A stretch of DNA of 64,000 nt from Mycobacterium lehmannii (GCF_002245535.1 NZ_NKCN01000014.1:62001-126000); one strand, 5' to 3'. Shown: positions 1 through 10,612, counted from the stretch's first letter. The notes: generated from the letters alone by a model not told the origin. Numbers and translations are program-made.

Positions 1-57
1 CCACGCCCGAGCGGTCGAGAGCGCTTCGTCGGGGCCACTGGCAGTAGGCTCTGCAGC

Positions 58-1020
58 ATGTCCGCCCGTTCGACGACGATCCTGAAGAACTCCGCCGCGG
101 CGTCCGCAGGCGCGCTGGTCGCCGGCATCGGCTACGCAGCGATGATCGAGCGCAACGCCTTCGTGGTGCGAGAAGTGACGATGCCGGTACTGGCACCCGG
201 GTCCTCACCGTTGAAGGTGCTGCACATCAGCGACATTCACATGCGTCCCGGACAGCGGCGCAAGCAGGCCTGGCTGCGCGAGCTGGTCGCCTTGGAACCC
301 GATCTCGTGATCAACACCGGCGACAACCTCGCCCACCCCAAGGCCGTGCCCGCTGTAGTGCAGTCACTGTCGGAGTTGCTGTCGATCCCGGGGCTGTTCG
401 TGTTCGGCAGCAACGACTATTTCGGGCCGACGCCGAAGAACCCGCTCAACTACATCACCCGGCCCGGCCATCGCGTCCACGGCGAACCGCTGCCGTGGCA
501 GGACCTGCGGGCGGCGTTCACCGAGCGTGGCTGGCTGGACCTGACCCACACCCGCCGCGAGTTGGAGGTGCGCGGCCAGCTGATCGCGGCCGCAGGCGTC
601 GACGACCCACATCTGTCTCGGGACCGCTACGAGACCGTCGCCGGTCCGGCCAGTCCCGCCGCGAACCTCACCCTGGGGCTGACCCATTCGCCTGAGCCAC
701 GGGTCCTCGACCGGTTCGCGGCCGACGGCTATCAGCTGGTGATGGCGGGCCACACTCACGGCGGCCAGTTGTGCCTGCCGTTCTACGGCGCCCTCGTCAC
801 CAACTGCGGCCTGGACCGGTCGCGGGCCAAGGGCCCGTCGCGCTGGGGTGCGCACACCCTACTGCACGTCTCGGCGGGCATCGGCACCTCGCCGTACGCC
901 CCCCTGCGGTTCTGCTGCCGTCCCGAGGCCACGCTGCTGACACTGGTCGCTACCCCGATCGGCGGTCAGGACGCAGACGTTCGGGCGGGCACGTCCCATC
1001 CGAGCGTCGCGGTGCGGTGA
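58..1020 (+). CDS. Metallophosphoesterase (Rv3683-like)
   Basis: Calcineurin-like metallophosphoesterase, 320 aa, expected to hydrolyse phosphoesters at a two-metal site. Visible motifs are HISDIHM (D-x-H), NTGDN (G-D), the GSND pair and the C-terminal metal ligands GHTHGGQ. The N-terminus has an Ala/Gly-rich hydrophobic stretch (about residues 10-30), so the protein is probably membrane-anchored or exported. A TANNNT box (TAGGCT, 45-50) lies 7 bases before the ATG, which suggests a leaderless transcript. Its stop overlaps the next start (GTGA), so the two genes are translationally coupled. The substrate is not evident from sequence. Confidence 0.9.
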   Translation: MSARSTTILKNSAAASAGALVAGIGYAAMIERNAFVVREVTMPVLAPGSSPLKVLHISDIHMRPGQRRKQAWLRELVALEPDLVINTGDNLAHPKAVPAVVQSLSELLSIPGLFVFGSNDYFGPTPKNPLNYITRPGHRVHGEPLPWQDLRAAFTERGWLDLTHTRRELEVRGQLIAAAGVDDPHLSRDRYETVAGPASPAANLTLGLTHSPEPRVLDRFAADGYQLVMAGHTHGGQLCLPFYGALVTNCGLDRSRAKGPSRWGAHTLLHVSAGIGTSPYAPLRFCCRPEATLLTLVATPIGGQDADVRAGTSHPSVAVR

Positions 1021-2123
1021 CCGACAAGGCCCTCACCGCAAGCCGGAGTAGCCCACGCGCGTGGGTCGACGACGCCGTCCGGTTGATCGAGGCCGACGCG
1101 CGCCGTAGCGCAGACACCCACCTGTTGCGCTATCCGTTGCCGTCGGCCTGGTGTGACGGCTGCGATCTGCAGCTGTATCTGAAGGACGAGACGACCCACA
1201 TCACCGGCAGCCTCAAGCACCGGCTGGCGCGGTCGCTGTTCCTTTACGCGCTGTGCAACGGGTGGATCGACGAGAACACCACGATCATCGAGGCGTCGTC
1301 GGGGTCGACCGCGGTGTCCGAGGCGTACTTCGCGGCGCTGCTCGGCCTGCCGTTCATCGCCGTGATGCCGTCTTCGACGAGCACCAGCAAGATCGCATTG
1401 ATCGAATCTCAGGGCGGCCGTTGCCATTTCGTCGCCGAGTCCAGTCAGGTGTATGCCGAGGCCGAACGGCTCGCCGAAGCCACCGGCGGACACTACATCG
1501 ATCAGTTCACCAACGCCGAGCGGGCCACCGACTGGCGCGGCAACAACAACATCGCCGAGTCGATCTTCGAGCAGATGCGTGACGAAGCGCACCCCGTGCC
1601 CGACTGGATCGTGGTAGGCGCGGGCACCGGCGGGACGAGCGCCACCATCGGCCGCTATATCCGCTACCGCCGCTACGCCACCCGACTCTGCGTGGTCGAC
1701 CCGGAGAACTCGGCCTTCTTCCCGTCCTACGCGCAGGGCCGCGGTGACGTCGTCACCGGTATGTCGTCGCGCATCGAGGGAATCGGCCGACCGCGGGTGG
1801 AGCCGTCGTTTCTGCCTGGCGTGGTCGACCGAATGGTCGTCGTACCGGACGCCGCGTCGGTTGCCGCGGCCCGGCACGCCAGCACGGTACTGGGCCGACG
1901 GGTGGGACCGTCGACGGGGACGAACCTCTGGGGGGCGTTCGGCCTGCTGGCCGAGATGAGGAATGAGGGTCGCAGCGGATCAGTGGTGACACTGCTCGCC
2001 GACAGCGGTGACCGCTACGCGGAGACCTACTTTTGCGACGAGTGGCTGACCAGCCAGGGGTTGGACCCCTCGGAGTTCGCGTCGGTGTTGGCCGAGTTCG
2101 AACGCTCGGGGCGCTGGCCCTGA
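1017..2123 (+). CDS. cds1: PLP-dependent L-cysteine desulfhydrase (Cds1-like)
   Basis: Fold-type II PLP enzyme of the cysteine synthase family, 368 aa from GTG. The PLP lysine lies in TGSLKHRLA (residues about 63-71), the Asn-containing substrate loop is replaced by [10 protein letters not shown], and the phosphate-binding glycine loop is [10 protein letters not shown]. It matches by family and by position Rv3684 of M. tuberculosis, described as Cds1, which degrades cysteine to pyruvate, ammonia and H2S. The start was chosen because GTGA overlaps the upstream stop; the longer upstream open frame is only read-through of the previous gene. A cystathionine or cysteine synthase role cannot be excluded from sequence. 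Confidence 0.85.
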   Translation: MTDKALTASRSSPRAWVDDAVRLIEADARRSADTHLLRYPLPSAWCDGCDLQLYLKDETTHITGSLKHRLARSLFLYALCNGWIDENTTIIEASSGSTAVSEAYFAALLGLPFIAVMPSSTSTSKIALIESQGGRCHFVAESSQVYAEAERLAEATGGHYIDQFTNAERATDWRGNNNIAESIFEQMRDEAHPVPDWIVVGAGTGGTSATIGRYIRYRRYATRLCVVDPENSAFFPSYAQGRGDVVTGMSSRIEGIGRPRVEPSFLPGVVDRMVVVPDAASVAAARHASTVLGRRVGPSTGTNLWGAFGLLAEMRNEGRSGSVVTLLADSGDRYAETYFCDEWLTSQGLDPSEFASVLAEFERSGRWP

Positions 2124-2224
2124 TCGTCGTCACCGCCGATCAGCGGGCCGTCGGAGGTGAGGAACAGCCACACCGCGGCGAGAACGAAGAAACCCAGGTA
2201 GATGGATGCGCCTAAGCCAGTCAT
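2027..2224 (-). CDS. Small single-pass membrane protein
   Basis: 65-aa protein with one hydrophobic segment (residues about 5-24, [14 protein letters not shown]) followed by an acidic, polar tail. A good Shine-Dalgarno-like sequence (GCGAGGACAAG) sits just before the ATG, supporting real translation. The last third overlaps the end of the cysteine desulfhydrase gene on the opposite strand. No family is recognised. Function unknown; the overlap leaves some doubt about the exact C-terminus, but the start region is intergenic and looks coding. Confidence 0.55.
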   Translation of the reverse strand: MTGLGASIYLGFFVLAAVWLFLTSDGPLIGGDDDQGQRPERSNSANTDANSEGSNPWLVSHSSQK

Positions 2225-2421
2225 CTTGTCCTCGCTTCGTCGATTGCTTTCATGATGGACAACGCCGCCGACAAGTCGTTGCTTCCCGCGGCGTGTCGCA
2301 AATCACGGCTTCCGCCGAGCACTTATGCCGTCGCGAGGCGTACACCAGGGTCGCGATCCGGTGGCGGATCGCAGCCCTGGTGTAGCTCTCGCGAACGGGG
2401 AAGGCCGCACCCTTTAGGCGT

Positions 2422-2452
2422 TTGGCTCAGCGACCCGCTGGTGCGATACGCT
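2422..2452 (+). promoter_or_regulatory. Promoter of tRNA-Pro
   Basis: TTGGCT (2422-2427) and TACGCT (2447-2452) resemble -35 and -10 boxes with a 19-base spacer. They sit 14 bases before the mature tRNA 5' end, as expected for a stable-RNA promoter. They lie outside the integrated element, so tRNA transcription still starts from host DNA. Confidence 0.5.
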
Positions 2453-2461
2453 GTCGTGGCT

Positions 2462-3763
<1,302 letters not shown>

Positions 3764-3929
3764 AGTCCGCTCCTCCGTCACCGTAAGTGTGCCACTGAGC
3801 GCCGACAGCTACTGACAAGAAACGGATTTCACCAAATCAAGACCAAAGTTGGCTGTGGTGGTGGACGGATCGACTTCTCTGGTGTCACCGTTGGCTCAGT
3901 TGAACCGACTGTGATTCAGGAGGAATGTG

Positions 3930-4127
3930 ATGGAATTGCTTGGAGCTAAACAGGTATCGCAGATGATCGGTGTCCCGGTTGGGACACTGCGGTACTGGAG
4001 ACACTCGGATATCGGACCGGCGAGCTTCACCTTGGGCCGCCGTGTCGTGTATCGGCGCGATGAGGTTCTTAGGTGGATTTCGCAGCAGGAGAGCGCAACC
4101 CGACGCGGAGGCGGCGACGCTGCATGA
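3930..4127 (+). CDS. Excisionase-like MerR/AlpA-type HTH protein
   Basis: 65-aa winged-helix protein with the AlpA/Xis pattern: GAKQVSQMIGVPVGTLRYWRH (helix-turn-helix) then a basic wing ending VVYRRDEVLRWI. Proteins of this type act as recombination directionality factors or small repressors of integrative elements, and its place next to the divergent integrase fits. ATG 3930 has a strong ribosome site (AGGAGG, 6 bases upstream); GTG at 3927 would be too close. Excision versus repression cannot be told apart from sequence. Confidence 0.8.
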   Translation: MELLGAKQVSQMIGVPVGTLRYWRHSDIGPASFTLGRRVVYRRDEVLRWISQQESATRRGGGDAA

Positions 4128-4140
4128 GGCCCGCATATGA

Positions 4141-4171
4141 GAAAGACCCCGGGGGCTAGCCGAGGTCTTTC
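4141..4171. terminator. Hairpin after the excisionase gene
   Basis: GAAAGACC (4141-4148) pairs perfectly with GGTCTTTC (4164-4171) around a 15-base loop. It lies between the HTH gene and the ATPase gene and could terminate or attenuate read-through. There is no long T-tract, which is common in mycobacteria. Confidence 0.5.
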
Positions 4172-4260
4172 GTTCGAACCACCCGATCGCTCAACCGGAA
4201 GTTCCTCATGAGAATAGCCCGTCATGCCCGCCCGCAGAAGCACCGCAGGCAGGAAACCCT

Positions 4261-5823
4261 ATGAGTGCCAACAACGAAAGCGACAAGAAGTCCGTCGCCG
4301 CGCGCCTGGTCTGCATGGCGCAAGAGCGGTACCTCCTCGGCGTCTCCGAAGACGGAGAGCCCTTCGGCGCTGACCGAACCCGGCCTCATCTGGCGATTCT
4401 GCTGCGCGCGGGCAAGGCCGGCCTACGCGCCCAACTCGCCTCCCGCTATTTCGCGGAGACCGGCGCCGTGGCCGGCGGCCAGGCCCTCACCGACGCCACC
4501 CTGGTCCTCGAAGGCCTGGCCGCCAACCAGAGACCTGAGAAGCTGCATCTCCGCATCGCTGAACACCGAGGAATCAGCTACATCGACACCGGACGAAGCG
4601 ACGGGAAAGTCATTCGCATCCACCGCGGCGCCTGGTCGATCATCGACACTGCCCCGGTACGGTTCTTGCGCACCAAGCTGACAGCGGCGATGCCGCTACC
4701 GCCCCCATCCGGCGATGTGAACGGATTGTGGGATTTCATCAACATCGCCTTTGAAGACCGTCCCGTGTTGCTCGCAGCGCTCATCGCCGCATTGATTCAG
4801 TGCGATGTGCCGCATCCGGTCCTGGCGCTCTTCGCCGAGCAAGGCAGCGCCAAGACCACGACAACGCGCATGCTGGTCGACCTCATCGACCCCGCCCCCG
4901 TTGCGCTGCGCCAGCCGCCTCGCGACGCCGAATCCTGGGTGACCGCCGCCGCCGGCTCGTGGGTTGTCGCCCTCGACAACCTGTCAGCGATCCCGCCTTG
5001 GTTGTCGGACTCGCTGTGCCGCGCCGCCACCGGCGACGGCAACGTCAAACGCGCGCTCTACACCGATGCTGACTTGGCCGTGGTCAAGTTTCGGCGCTGC
5101 GTCATCATCAATGGCATCGACGTCGGAGCGGTGCGACCCGACCTCGCCGAACGCATGGCGATGATCGACTTGCGACGCATAGAGCGTCACATGCGACAGC
5201 CGGAGGCCACGATGCGACAACTGTGGCATGCGGCTCTACCTGGCATTTTGAGTGGACTACTCGAACTGGCCGCGACTGTTCATCACCGTCTGGAAACGCT
5301 GGTGATAGATGATGCGCCACGGATGGCGGACTTCGGTCGCGTGCTGGCGGCGGTCGACCAGGTTTTGTCGACTGATGGCTTACGGCGCTACACCTCACGC
5401 GCGGACCAACTCTCGGAGGACAGCCTGGCAGGCAACCCGTTCATCGATCGGCTGCGCCAGCACGTCCGAGAACCGTTACGCAGCCAGTCCGGCGCTGACC
5501 TACACACCGCCGTAACCCCTGCTGGCGACCATTGGCGACGCCCGAAGGAATGGCCCCGCAACGGCCGCGAGGTGACAAGTCTGCTCCGCAGACACGCACC
5601 GGCGCTGCGGAAACTGGGATGGGTGATCGAAGACGACGGGGCCCGCAACCATCGCAACGTTCTGCTCTGGACGATCTATCCGCCGTCCGAAGATGTCGCG
5701 GTCCTCCGAGCCTCGCAATCCTCGCACCCCTCGCTGCGACGGCCCACCCCTTCCTCGATCACTGTCGCTGAGAACCACGCGGCTCGCCCTGACGACGAAC
5801 GCCACGACGACCTCTCCGCGTAG
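4261..5823 (+). CDS. AAA+ ATPase resembling primase/helicase proteins of mobile elements
   Basis: 520-aa cytoplasmic ATPase. The Walker A motif is EQGSAKTTTTR (G195 to K198-T-T), Walker B is VVALDNL (D239), and a sensor-like Asn occurs in CVIINGID. The central block resembles the helicase part of phage or plasmid primase-helicase proteins, which suggests a role in replication or maintenance of the excised element. The first about 140 residues and the last about 130 are not recognised; the last 60 are low-complexity Pro/Arg-rich. AGGA precedes the ATG at a normal distance. It sits in the integration module just after the excisionase. A helicase/initiator role is inferred from fold pattern and context only. 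Confidence 0.7.
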   Translation: MSANNESDKKSVAARLVCMAQERYLLGVSEDGEPFGADRTRPHLAILLRAGKAGLRAQLASRYFAETGAVAGGQALTDATLVLEGLAANQRPEKLHLRIAEHRGISYIDTGRSDGKVIRIHRGAWSIIDTAPVRFLRTKLTAAMPLPPPSGDVNGLWDFINIAFEDRPVLLAALIAALIQCDVPHPVLALFAEQGSAKTTTTRMLVDLIDPAPVALRQPPRDAESWVTAAAGSWVVALDNLSAIPPWLSDSLCRAATGDGNVKRALYTDADLAVVKFRRCVIINGIDVGAVRPDLAERMAMIDLRRIERHMRQPEATMRQLWHAALPGILSGLLELAATVHHRLETLVIDDAPRMADFGRVLAAVDQVLSTDGLRRYTSRADQLSEDSLAGNPFIDRLRQHVREPLRSQSGADLHTAVTPAGDHWRRPKEWPRNGREVTSLLRRHAPALRKLGWVIEDDGARNHRNVLLWTIYPPSEDVAVLRASQSSHPSLRRPTPSSITVAENHAARPDDERHDDLSA

Positions 5824-5893
5824 CAATCCCACATTCGACGAGTTGTCAGTGCCTACGGGCATTATCAGGACAAGCCGTAAGGGAGCAGCCGCG

Positions 5894-6364
5894 ATGAGTC
5901 TTGACGACGATCTGGAGAAACTGGCCACCGCCGCGATCAGCGACTGGCCCGAGATCACCTTGTGCGGCCAACTCGATGCCGCGATCCAAGGCCTCTATCG
6001 AACACATCTGCCGTTCCCACCCTCCTGGACCCCCGACGAACACGAGGAGTTCATCAAGGAACACGCCGACACCGACGCACAACAGCTGGCCACCCAATTC
6101 GACGACACCATCGACACCGTGGTCGACGACTTCGGCCGACAGAACGGCTACCTACCGCAGAGTGAAGATGCATCAGAGGTGATCTCCGCCGCACGCAAGA
6201 CCATGGTCTACGAGTTACTGGCCAGCATCGAACATACGAAAGGTGAACTCGCCCGGCTGACGATCCACACTGCAGGCCGTAGCGCAGCCAGCATGACCGG
6301 ATGCAGCCCCGCCGCACGACGATCGCATAGAAACACAATCCGCAGGCTTCGCCGAATGACGTGA
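5894..6364 (+). CDS. Hypothetical acidic protein of the island
   Basis: 156 aa, not recognised. The first about 110 residues are acidic and probably helical (SLDDDLEKLATAA, TPDEHEEFIKEHADTDAQQL), and the last 40 are basic (RRSHRNTIRRLRRMT). A purine-rich AAGGGAG lies 8-12 bases before ATG 5894; the open frame extends upstream but overlaps the preceding gene and is compositionally poor. It is on the same strand as the ATPase gene, 70 bases after it, and probably in the same transcript. It meets the zinc-finger gene tail to tail with only 4 bases between them. Confidence 0.6.
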   Translation: MSLDDDLEKLATAAISDWPEITLCGQLDAAIQGLYRTHLPFPPSWTPDEHEEFIKEHADTDAQQLATQFDDTIDTVVDDFGRQNGYLPQSEDASEVISAARKTMVYELLASIEHTKGELARLTIHTAGRSAASMTGCSPAARRSHRNTIRRLRRMT

Positions 6365-6368
6365 CTTC

Positions 6369-7250
6369 TCACCAATCGCGGTGCGGATGAACAGCATTGG
6401 ACAGGTCACGGGCGGCCATCAAGGTAACACGATCCAGCTTCTTGAGTCGGGCTTGCTCTGCTACCCGAGCGAGCACCCTCCGTAGCGCCTCACCGTCTTC
6501 CAAGACGTCGCTGGCGGCATCCATCGGTGCGTCGGGTCGGTCTGGGTCGGGCGTTCCTTCAGGTTGCTTCTGCGGTGCAGCGGCTTTCGGGACTTCGATC
6601 ACGCGAATAGGCTCCCCGAAGCGCTCCGCCGCCATGCGGGCCGCCGATGCGTCCCGACGACAGGTATCCGTGCAATACAGCCGGCGGCGGCCACGCCGGG
6701 GCGAAGCTTCCTCATCAAGCATCACCGCTTCGCAGCGAACACACCGAGTCGGATCGTAAGCACCATTCCCGCTTGCCCCGCACGCAGTCCTCTCGACACC
6801 GTCGGAAGTCGGATCAACGCCCACGTCAGCCTCCGCGACTTCGGTATCACCGGATTTCGACCGTGCGGCCCTCGAACGTATTGGCCCGGGTCCACCCTTG
6901 CCTTCGGCCCGCGCCCGACGTAGCTCGGACTGGATATCGCGGACATCGACACCGACAAGCTGAGCGACCTGCGCAACGGTCAGTCCACGGCCACGCATCT
7001 GCCCGACCAACGCCAACAGACTACAAAAGTGACCTGCCCGACGCTTTACCGCATCGGCGCGGATATTCTCCGCCGCCTGGTCGAAGCGCCGACGTTCCCA
7101 CGTATCGACAGCGCCGACTCGGTGCAGCGCTGCGCGGATAGACTCGGCATCAGCCGCATTGACGAGATCACGCCGGGCCCCATCCTCGTTCTTCTTGCGC
7201 TGTCGTTCGACCGCTCGAAGTCTCGCCTTCAGCGTCTCGTTCGCACCCAT
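6369..7250 (-). CDS. Hypothetical HTH and zinc-finger protein
   Basis: 293 aa in three visible parts. A basic helical N-terminus includes an HTH-like segment (LTVAQVAQLVGVDVRDIQSEL, about residues 90-110). A Cys4 treble-clef-like finger follows (CVRCEAV with CTDTCRRDA, about residues 172-204). The C-terminus is a Pro/Asp linker and helix. This suggests a nucleic-acid-binding protein. No known family is recognised. The ATG has AGGA directly adjacent, a poor spacing, so the start is uncertain. It is transcribed opposite to the ATPase gene. Its role in the island (regulator or replication accessory) is a guess. Confidence 0.6.
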   Translation of the reverse strand: MGANETLKARLRAVERQRKKNEDGARRDLVNAADAESIRAALHRVGAVDTWERRRFDQAAENIRADAVKRRAGHFCSLLALVGQMRGRGLTVAQVAQLVGVDVRDIQSELRRARAEGKGGPGPIRSRAARSKSGDTEVAEADVGVDPTSDGVERTACGASGNGAYDPTRCVRCEAVMLDEEASPRRGRRRLYCTDTCRRDASAARMAAERFGEPIRVIEVPKAAAPQKQPEGTPDPDRPDAPMDAASDVLEDGEALRRVLARVAEQARLKKLDRVTLMAARDLSNAVHPHRDW

Positions 7251-7450
7251 TCCTGCAACCTACGAACCAACGGACGGAATAGTCCACCACCACAGCCACA
7301 TTGGCGATCTGTTTAGACCCTTGGAATAGAGACGTGTCCGTAGACAAGCTCGAGAAGTCGCGAAACCACACCACATCTGTGCCGAACGCACCTGCGATTC
7401 GTCGACCTGATCCTCACGGCCATCAAGGTCGCCAATCGTGATCAGGCGAG

Positions 7451-7840
7451 CTAGTTCAATTCCGAAAAGAACATCACGCAGCGGATCTCGTCGATCGAGA
7501 CGTCCTCCCCAAGCGCAGCGGCCGAGGCAATGAAGTCGAGATCAGCACCGTGATCGTGCGCCAGCTTGACCGCAGTTCCGTAGTCGATCAGCGATTGCAT
7601 GAGCCTCCCGACAGCGGCAGTAACTTCCTCGTCGTTCGCCACACGCGGAGCCCCCGAGCGATGCCCGTCGTCCCACACGTCATCCCACACGTCGGCAGTG
7701 GACAGGACAGTCGCCTGCCGCATACGGCCTATCGCGCTCACCAGGGCGACTCGCTCCATCACCACACGTCTGGAACTCATCAACTCCCCTGCCGCCTCAA
7801 GCGCTGTCGCCCTTTTCGCTTTCTTCGACTTCTTCGCCAT
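7451..7840 (-). CDS. Hypothetical small helical protein
   Basis: 129 aa, very basic first 10 residues (AKKSKKAKRA) then mostly predicted helix with an acidic middle (DVWDDVWDDG, a short internal duplication). Not recognised. No ribosome site is seen before the ATG at 7840; an internal ATG (SSRRVVME...) has GGGGAG just upstream and would give about 109 aa. It lies 200 bases upstream of the zinc-finger gene on the same strand. Confidence 0.45.
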   Translation of the reverse strand: MAKKSKKAKRATALEAAGELMSSRRVVMERVALVSAIGRMRQATVLSTADVWDDVWDDGHRSGAPRVANDEEVTAAVGRLMQSLIDYGTAVKLAHDHGADLDFIASAAALGEDVSIDEIRCVMFFSELN

Positions 7841-8541
7841 GGCCGAACACTAGGTTCACGGCGAACCTCCGGGCCACCACCTCAGCCACATTCGACATGT
7901 ACCAATTTCCGCATGCCCGCACGGGCCGTCCTCAAGTACCGAACCTCGAACCGCCAGATACCGCAACGGGTCTACTCGCTCACGCAATCAGTCGCGTCCA
8001 CCTCCGTCCTCCCAACAGACCACATTGGCCGCCACCTCGCGCCCACACACCTCTTGCATTCTGGGCGGTGATCCGCTGATTTTCGACGGACGGAATTCGT
8101 TCTCCGGTTCACGCGGCCCAGGTGACTGGCGCGAATTCATGTACCGCTCGGACCCGATGTGGATAGAGGCCGTGGTTCAGCACCGAGATTCGTACACCAT
8201 GGCGCACCATGCGCATCGAGAGTCGTCGGGCAGTCGAAATCCCTCTGCGAGCACGTCAACGGCACAACCTGCCACACGAAGTCGGCGTACCGGCGCTGTT
8301 GAACCCGGCGCCTCCTCATTTCTCGGTCAAGACACTTACGGCGGGGACGTCCCGAGCTGTCTACGGGCGGATCCTCCGCCGATATGGTTGATGTCCTGGC
8401 TACTACTCAGGGATCAAATCTTTCCGCGGTCGAACGTACTTCGCATCCGGCTCTTGCCTGCGATCGGAGTTGGGTTAAACGGCTCCACCTTGAGCATTTG
8501 AGGGATGCTGTGGTTGCCGACAGAGCCGCCCCGTGCCGGTA
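7841..8541. other. Gene-poor stretch of the island
   Basis: About 700 bases with only short open frames whose translations are low-complexity or Arg/Ser/Pro-rich and lack ribosome sites. Base composition looks less GC-rich than the flanking genes. I see no convincing gene, RNA or repeat here; it may be decayed DNA between the integration module and the transporter cassette. Confidence 0.5.
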
Positions 8542-9255
8542 TCAGGTGACTATCTGCCTAGACGGACGGCGCGGCCCGTCTGACCGCCGCGTGGTTCTGG
8601 GCTTCGCCTGGTCGCCACCGTAATCCCTGGTCTTACAGTGGGCGGCGAGGAAATCGTCGACGATGTTCGCGCAGTCCTTGTGGGTTACGGTGCGAATCCC
8701 GGTCATGCGTGCGAAGGCCAGCGGGCCGACGAGTTGGCACAGCGCCAATTCAAGGTCGAAGTCGTCGAGTTCGGCTCGAGCTTTATCGCCGTTGAGTAGC
8801 GCGTCGAACGGTTGTCGGTACTGATCGACGACTCGGGCCCGCAGAGCCCCGGATGCGTGGCGATCGTCGGTCTCGTCTTTGGCGCCGGTCGGCCCGAGTG
8901 AGAGCCATGCCAGGGTGGTGACGTGCAGCGGGGCGTCGTTGAACAGGGCGGCTTGGCGGCTGAGCAGCTCAATCAGTTGATCGCGCAGGGAACCGCTGGT
9001 CGGTGCCGGTGTGGTCACCTGCGGCAGCAGCCGCTCAAACGTCGCGGCAAGCAGATGCGACGAGCTCTGAAAATGCCGATAAAGGGTGGTACGGGCAACC
9101 TTGGATGCTTTGGTGACAGCATCGATGGTGACGGCCTCGACGCCTCCGGTGCTCAGAAGCGTTGCGGCAGCGTCTAATAACCGGTTGCGTGACCGTATCC
9201 GCCGCGGGTCGATGTCGTCATCATCGTGCAGGGATGGCTGACTGCTGTCGCTCAC
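8542..9255 (-). CDS. TetR-family regulator (first of two)
   Basis: 237 aa. The N-terminal HTH runs through SRNRLLDAAATLL and VTIDAVTKASKVARTTLYRHF (about residues 22-64), typical of TetR; the C-terminal helical ligand domain is divergent and the last 30 residues are basic. The GTG start has GAGGTGA upstream. It is divergent from the thioesterase gene, and a palindromic operator-like block lies between them, so it probably represses itself and the cassette. The ligand is unknown but may be what the MmpL protein exports. Confidence 0.85.
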   Translation of the reverse strand: MSDSSQPSLHDDDDIDPRRIRSRNRLLDAAATLLSTGGVEAVTIDAVTKASKVARTTLYRHFQSSSHLLAATFERLLPQVTTPAPTSGSLRDQLIELLSRQAALFNDAPLHVTTLAWLSLGPTGAKDETDDRHASGALRARVVDQYRQPFDALLNGDKARAELDDFDLELALCQLVGPLAFARMTGIRTVTHKDCANIVDDFLAAHCKTRDYGGDQAKPRTTRRSDGPRRPSRQIVT

Positions 9256-9311
9256 GGGGTCACCTCGGCGGTCGATTTCAGGCGATGTCGCGCACAGCAG
9301 TCTAGCAGTTG

Positions 9312-9349
9312 TGGTACCAAGAGTATCGCAGCGAAACTAGATGTACCGG
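9312..9349 (+). promoter_or_regulatory. Promoter/operator block A (thioesterase-tetR)
   Basis: Contains the near-palindrome AGTATCGCAGCGAAACT (9322-9338). Its 15-base core GTATCGCAGCGAAAC differs at one position from block B (10549-10563). TGGTAC lies 11 bases upstream of the core and TACCGG 21 bases downstream from the core start, the same spacing as in blocks B and C. Likely a TetR operator over a promoter. Confidence 0.6.
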
Positions 9350-9359
9350 GAGTGTCCTC

Positions 9360-9869
9360 GTGCCAGATAGTGCAGTGCCGTCGGAACGGCTACCTTCGCA
9401 CACCCCGACGTGCATGGGGTGCGGCCCGGCCAACCCACATGGCCTGCATTTGGAGGTCCACCGCAGTGCGGATTCGGTGTATGCCGATGTCACGTTCGAC
9501 GAGCGTCACATTGGAGCCCCGGGCTTGGCGCATGGTGGGGCGGTGGCCGCTGCCTGCGATGACGTGCTGGGCTTTACGTTGTGGATCGCCGGAACCCCGG
9601 CGGTGACGCGCACTCTGACGGTGGAGTACCTGCAGCCAGTGCCGTTGCATCAGCCCCACCGGATCACCGCGCACATCAGCGCCCGTGAGGGGCGGGCGCT
9701 GCATATTGCGGCGACCGGGACCTGTGAGGGGGTCACCCGGTTCACTGCGAGCGCAGTGTTCGTTGTGGTCGACACCGCGCATTTCGCCGCTCACGGCGAT
9801 GTCAGCGGTTTCGGTGAGATCTTCGAGCAGTTCTCGCGCCGCAGCGGCGTCAACGGCCAAACGCCGTGA
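9360..9869 (+). CDS. Hotdog-fold thioesterase (PaaI-like)
   Basis: 169 aa. The pattern GLAHGGAVAAACDDVLGF (about residues 56-73) is the hotdog helix region of acyl-CoA thioesterases, and the N-terminal CMGCGPANPHGL is typical of the subgroup annotated as PaaI-like. It probably hydrolyses an acyl-CoA or similar thioester in the cytoplasm. GTG 9360 is preferred because GGGAG lies 7 bases before it; a longer TTG-initiated form (9309) would overlap the operator. Its stop overlaps the next gene's start (GTGA), so it is coupled to the second TetR. Together with the MmpL protein this suggests lipid or aromatic-acid handling. Confidence 0.8.
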   Translation: MPDSAVPSERLPSHTPTCMGCGPANPHGLHLEVHRSADSVYADVTFDERHIGAPGLAHGGAVAAACDDVLGFTLWIAGTPAVTRTLTVEYLQPVPLHQPHRITAHISAREGRALHIAATGTCEGVTRFTASAVFVVVDTAHFAAHGDVSGFGEIFEQFSRRSGVNGQTP

Positions 9870-10537
9870 CTGTCGCCAGCGCTCGGGTGAGCAGCAATCC
9901 CGCGCAGAATCAGGCCAGTCCGGCTTCCGACCAGGCCCACGCAGCTGAGGTGCCGCGTTCGCGTGCCTCGGCGCGTCGCCGCGAAGCGATCATGGATGCC
10001 GCGCTGGCTGTTGCTGCCACGGGCGGTTACGACGCGGTCCACATGCGGACAGTCGCCGAGCGAGTCGGTATCGCCGTGGGCACTCTATACCGCTATTACC
10101 CCGCCAAAACCCACCTGCTGGTGGCAGCGCTGACCCGAGAATTTCAGCGCCTCGACGTCTCCGGCGACTGGTCAAGCGGTGCCGGCACACCGCAACAGCG
10201 ATTGGATCGACTGACCGCCCACCTACACGACCGGTGGCAGCGCGACCCGCTGCTGACCGACGCCATGACCCGGGCCTTCGCCGTCGCAGACACCCGCGCC
10301 GCTGCGGAGCTCGACCGCGCCGCCGCAACGATTGAAATCCTGCTGGCCCGCACCCTCGGGGGTGGCGAGCCGACACCGGCAGATCTGTGTGTCGCCGGCG
10401 TTATCTCCGACATCTGGCTGGCCAACCTCGTTGCCTTCATCAGTGGGCGCGTGTCGGCAGCCGATACCCGCGATCGCATCGACCGGGCCACCCGCAGAGT
10501 CATCGACAGGGCGGCCCCGAGCACAACCGCACCGTAA
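9866..10537 (+). CDS. TetR-family regulator (KstR-like, second of two)
   Basis: 223 aa. After a disordered 30-residue leader comes a clear TetR HTH: RREAIMDAALAVAATGGYDAV then MRTVAERVGIAVGTLYRYYP. This closely resembles the KstR subgroup, which controls sterol and lipid genes in mycobacteria, but the operators seen here do not have the KstR consensus (TnnAACnnGTTnnA). GTGA overlap with the thioesterase gene indicates coupled translation. Candidate targets are blocks A, B and C around it. Confidence 0.85.
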   Translation: MTVASARVSSNPAQNQASPASDQAHAAEVPRSRASARRREAIMDAALAVAATGGYDAVHMRTVAERVGIAVGTLYRYYPAKTHLLVAALTREFQRLDVSGDWSSGAGTPQQRLDRLTAHLHDRWQRDPLLTDAMTRAFAVADTRAAAELDRAAATIEILLARTLGGGEPTPADLCVAGVISDIWLANLVAFISGRVSAADTRDRIDRATRRVIDRAAPSTTAP

Positions 10538-10575
10538 CGCTACTTCTGGTATCGCAGCGATACCTGTCGTACTCT
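10538..10575 (+). promoter_or_regulatory. Promoter/operator block B
   Basis: GGTATCGCAGCGATACC (10548-10564) is a perfect palindrome with 8-bp arms around one central A. CGCTAC (10538-10543) and TACTCT (10570-10575, a TANNNT -10 box) lie 26 bases apart, exactly as in block C. It precedes the 142-aa protein gene. Strong candidate TetR operator over a promoter. Confidence 0.7.
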
Positions 10576-10612
10576 TCAGGTACGGCTCAACGATGCGTCG
10601 AAGGAGAAGGCC

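Noticed and set aside
966..1877. 303-aa minus-strand frame opposite the cysteine desulfhydrase gene
   Set aside because: Arg/Gly/Ala-rich shadow of a clear plus-strand gene, without ribosome site or motifs.
8025..8501. 158-aa plus-strand frame in the island gap
   Set aside because: Low-complexity, Ser/Arg-rich, no start signal and no recognisable domain.
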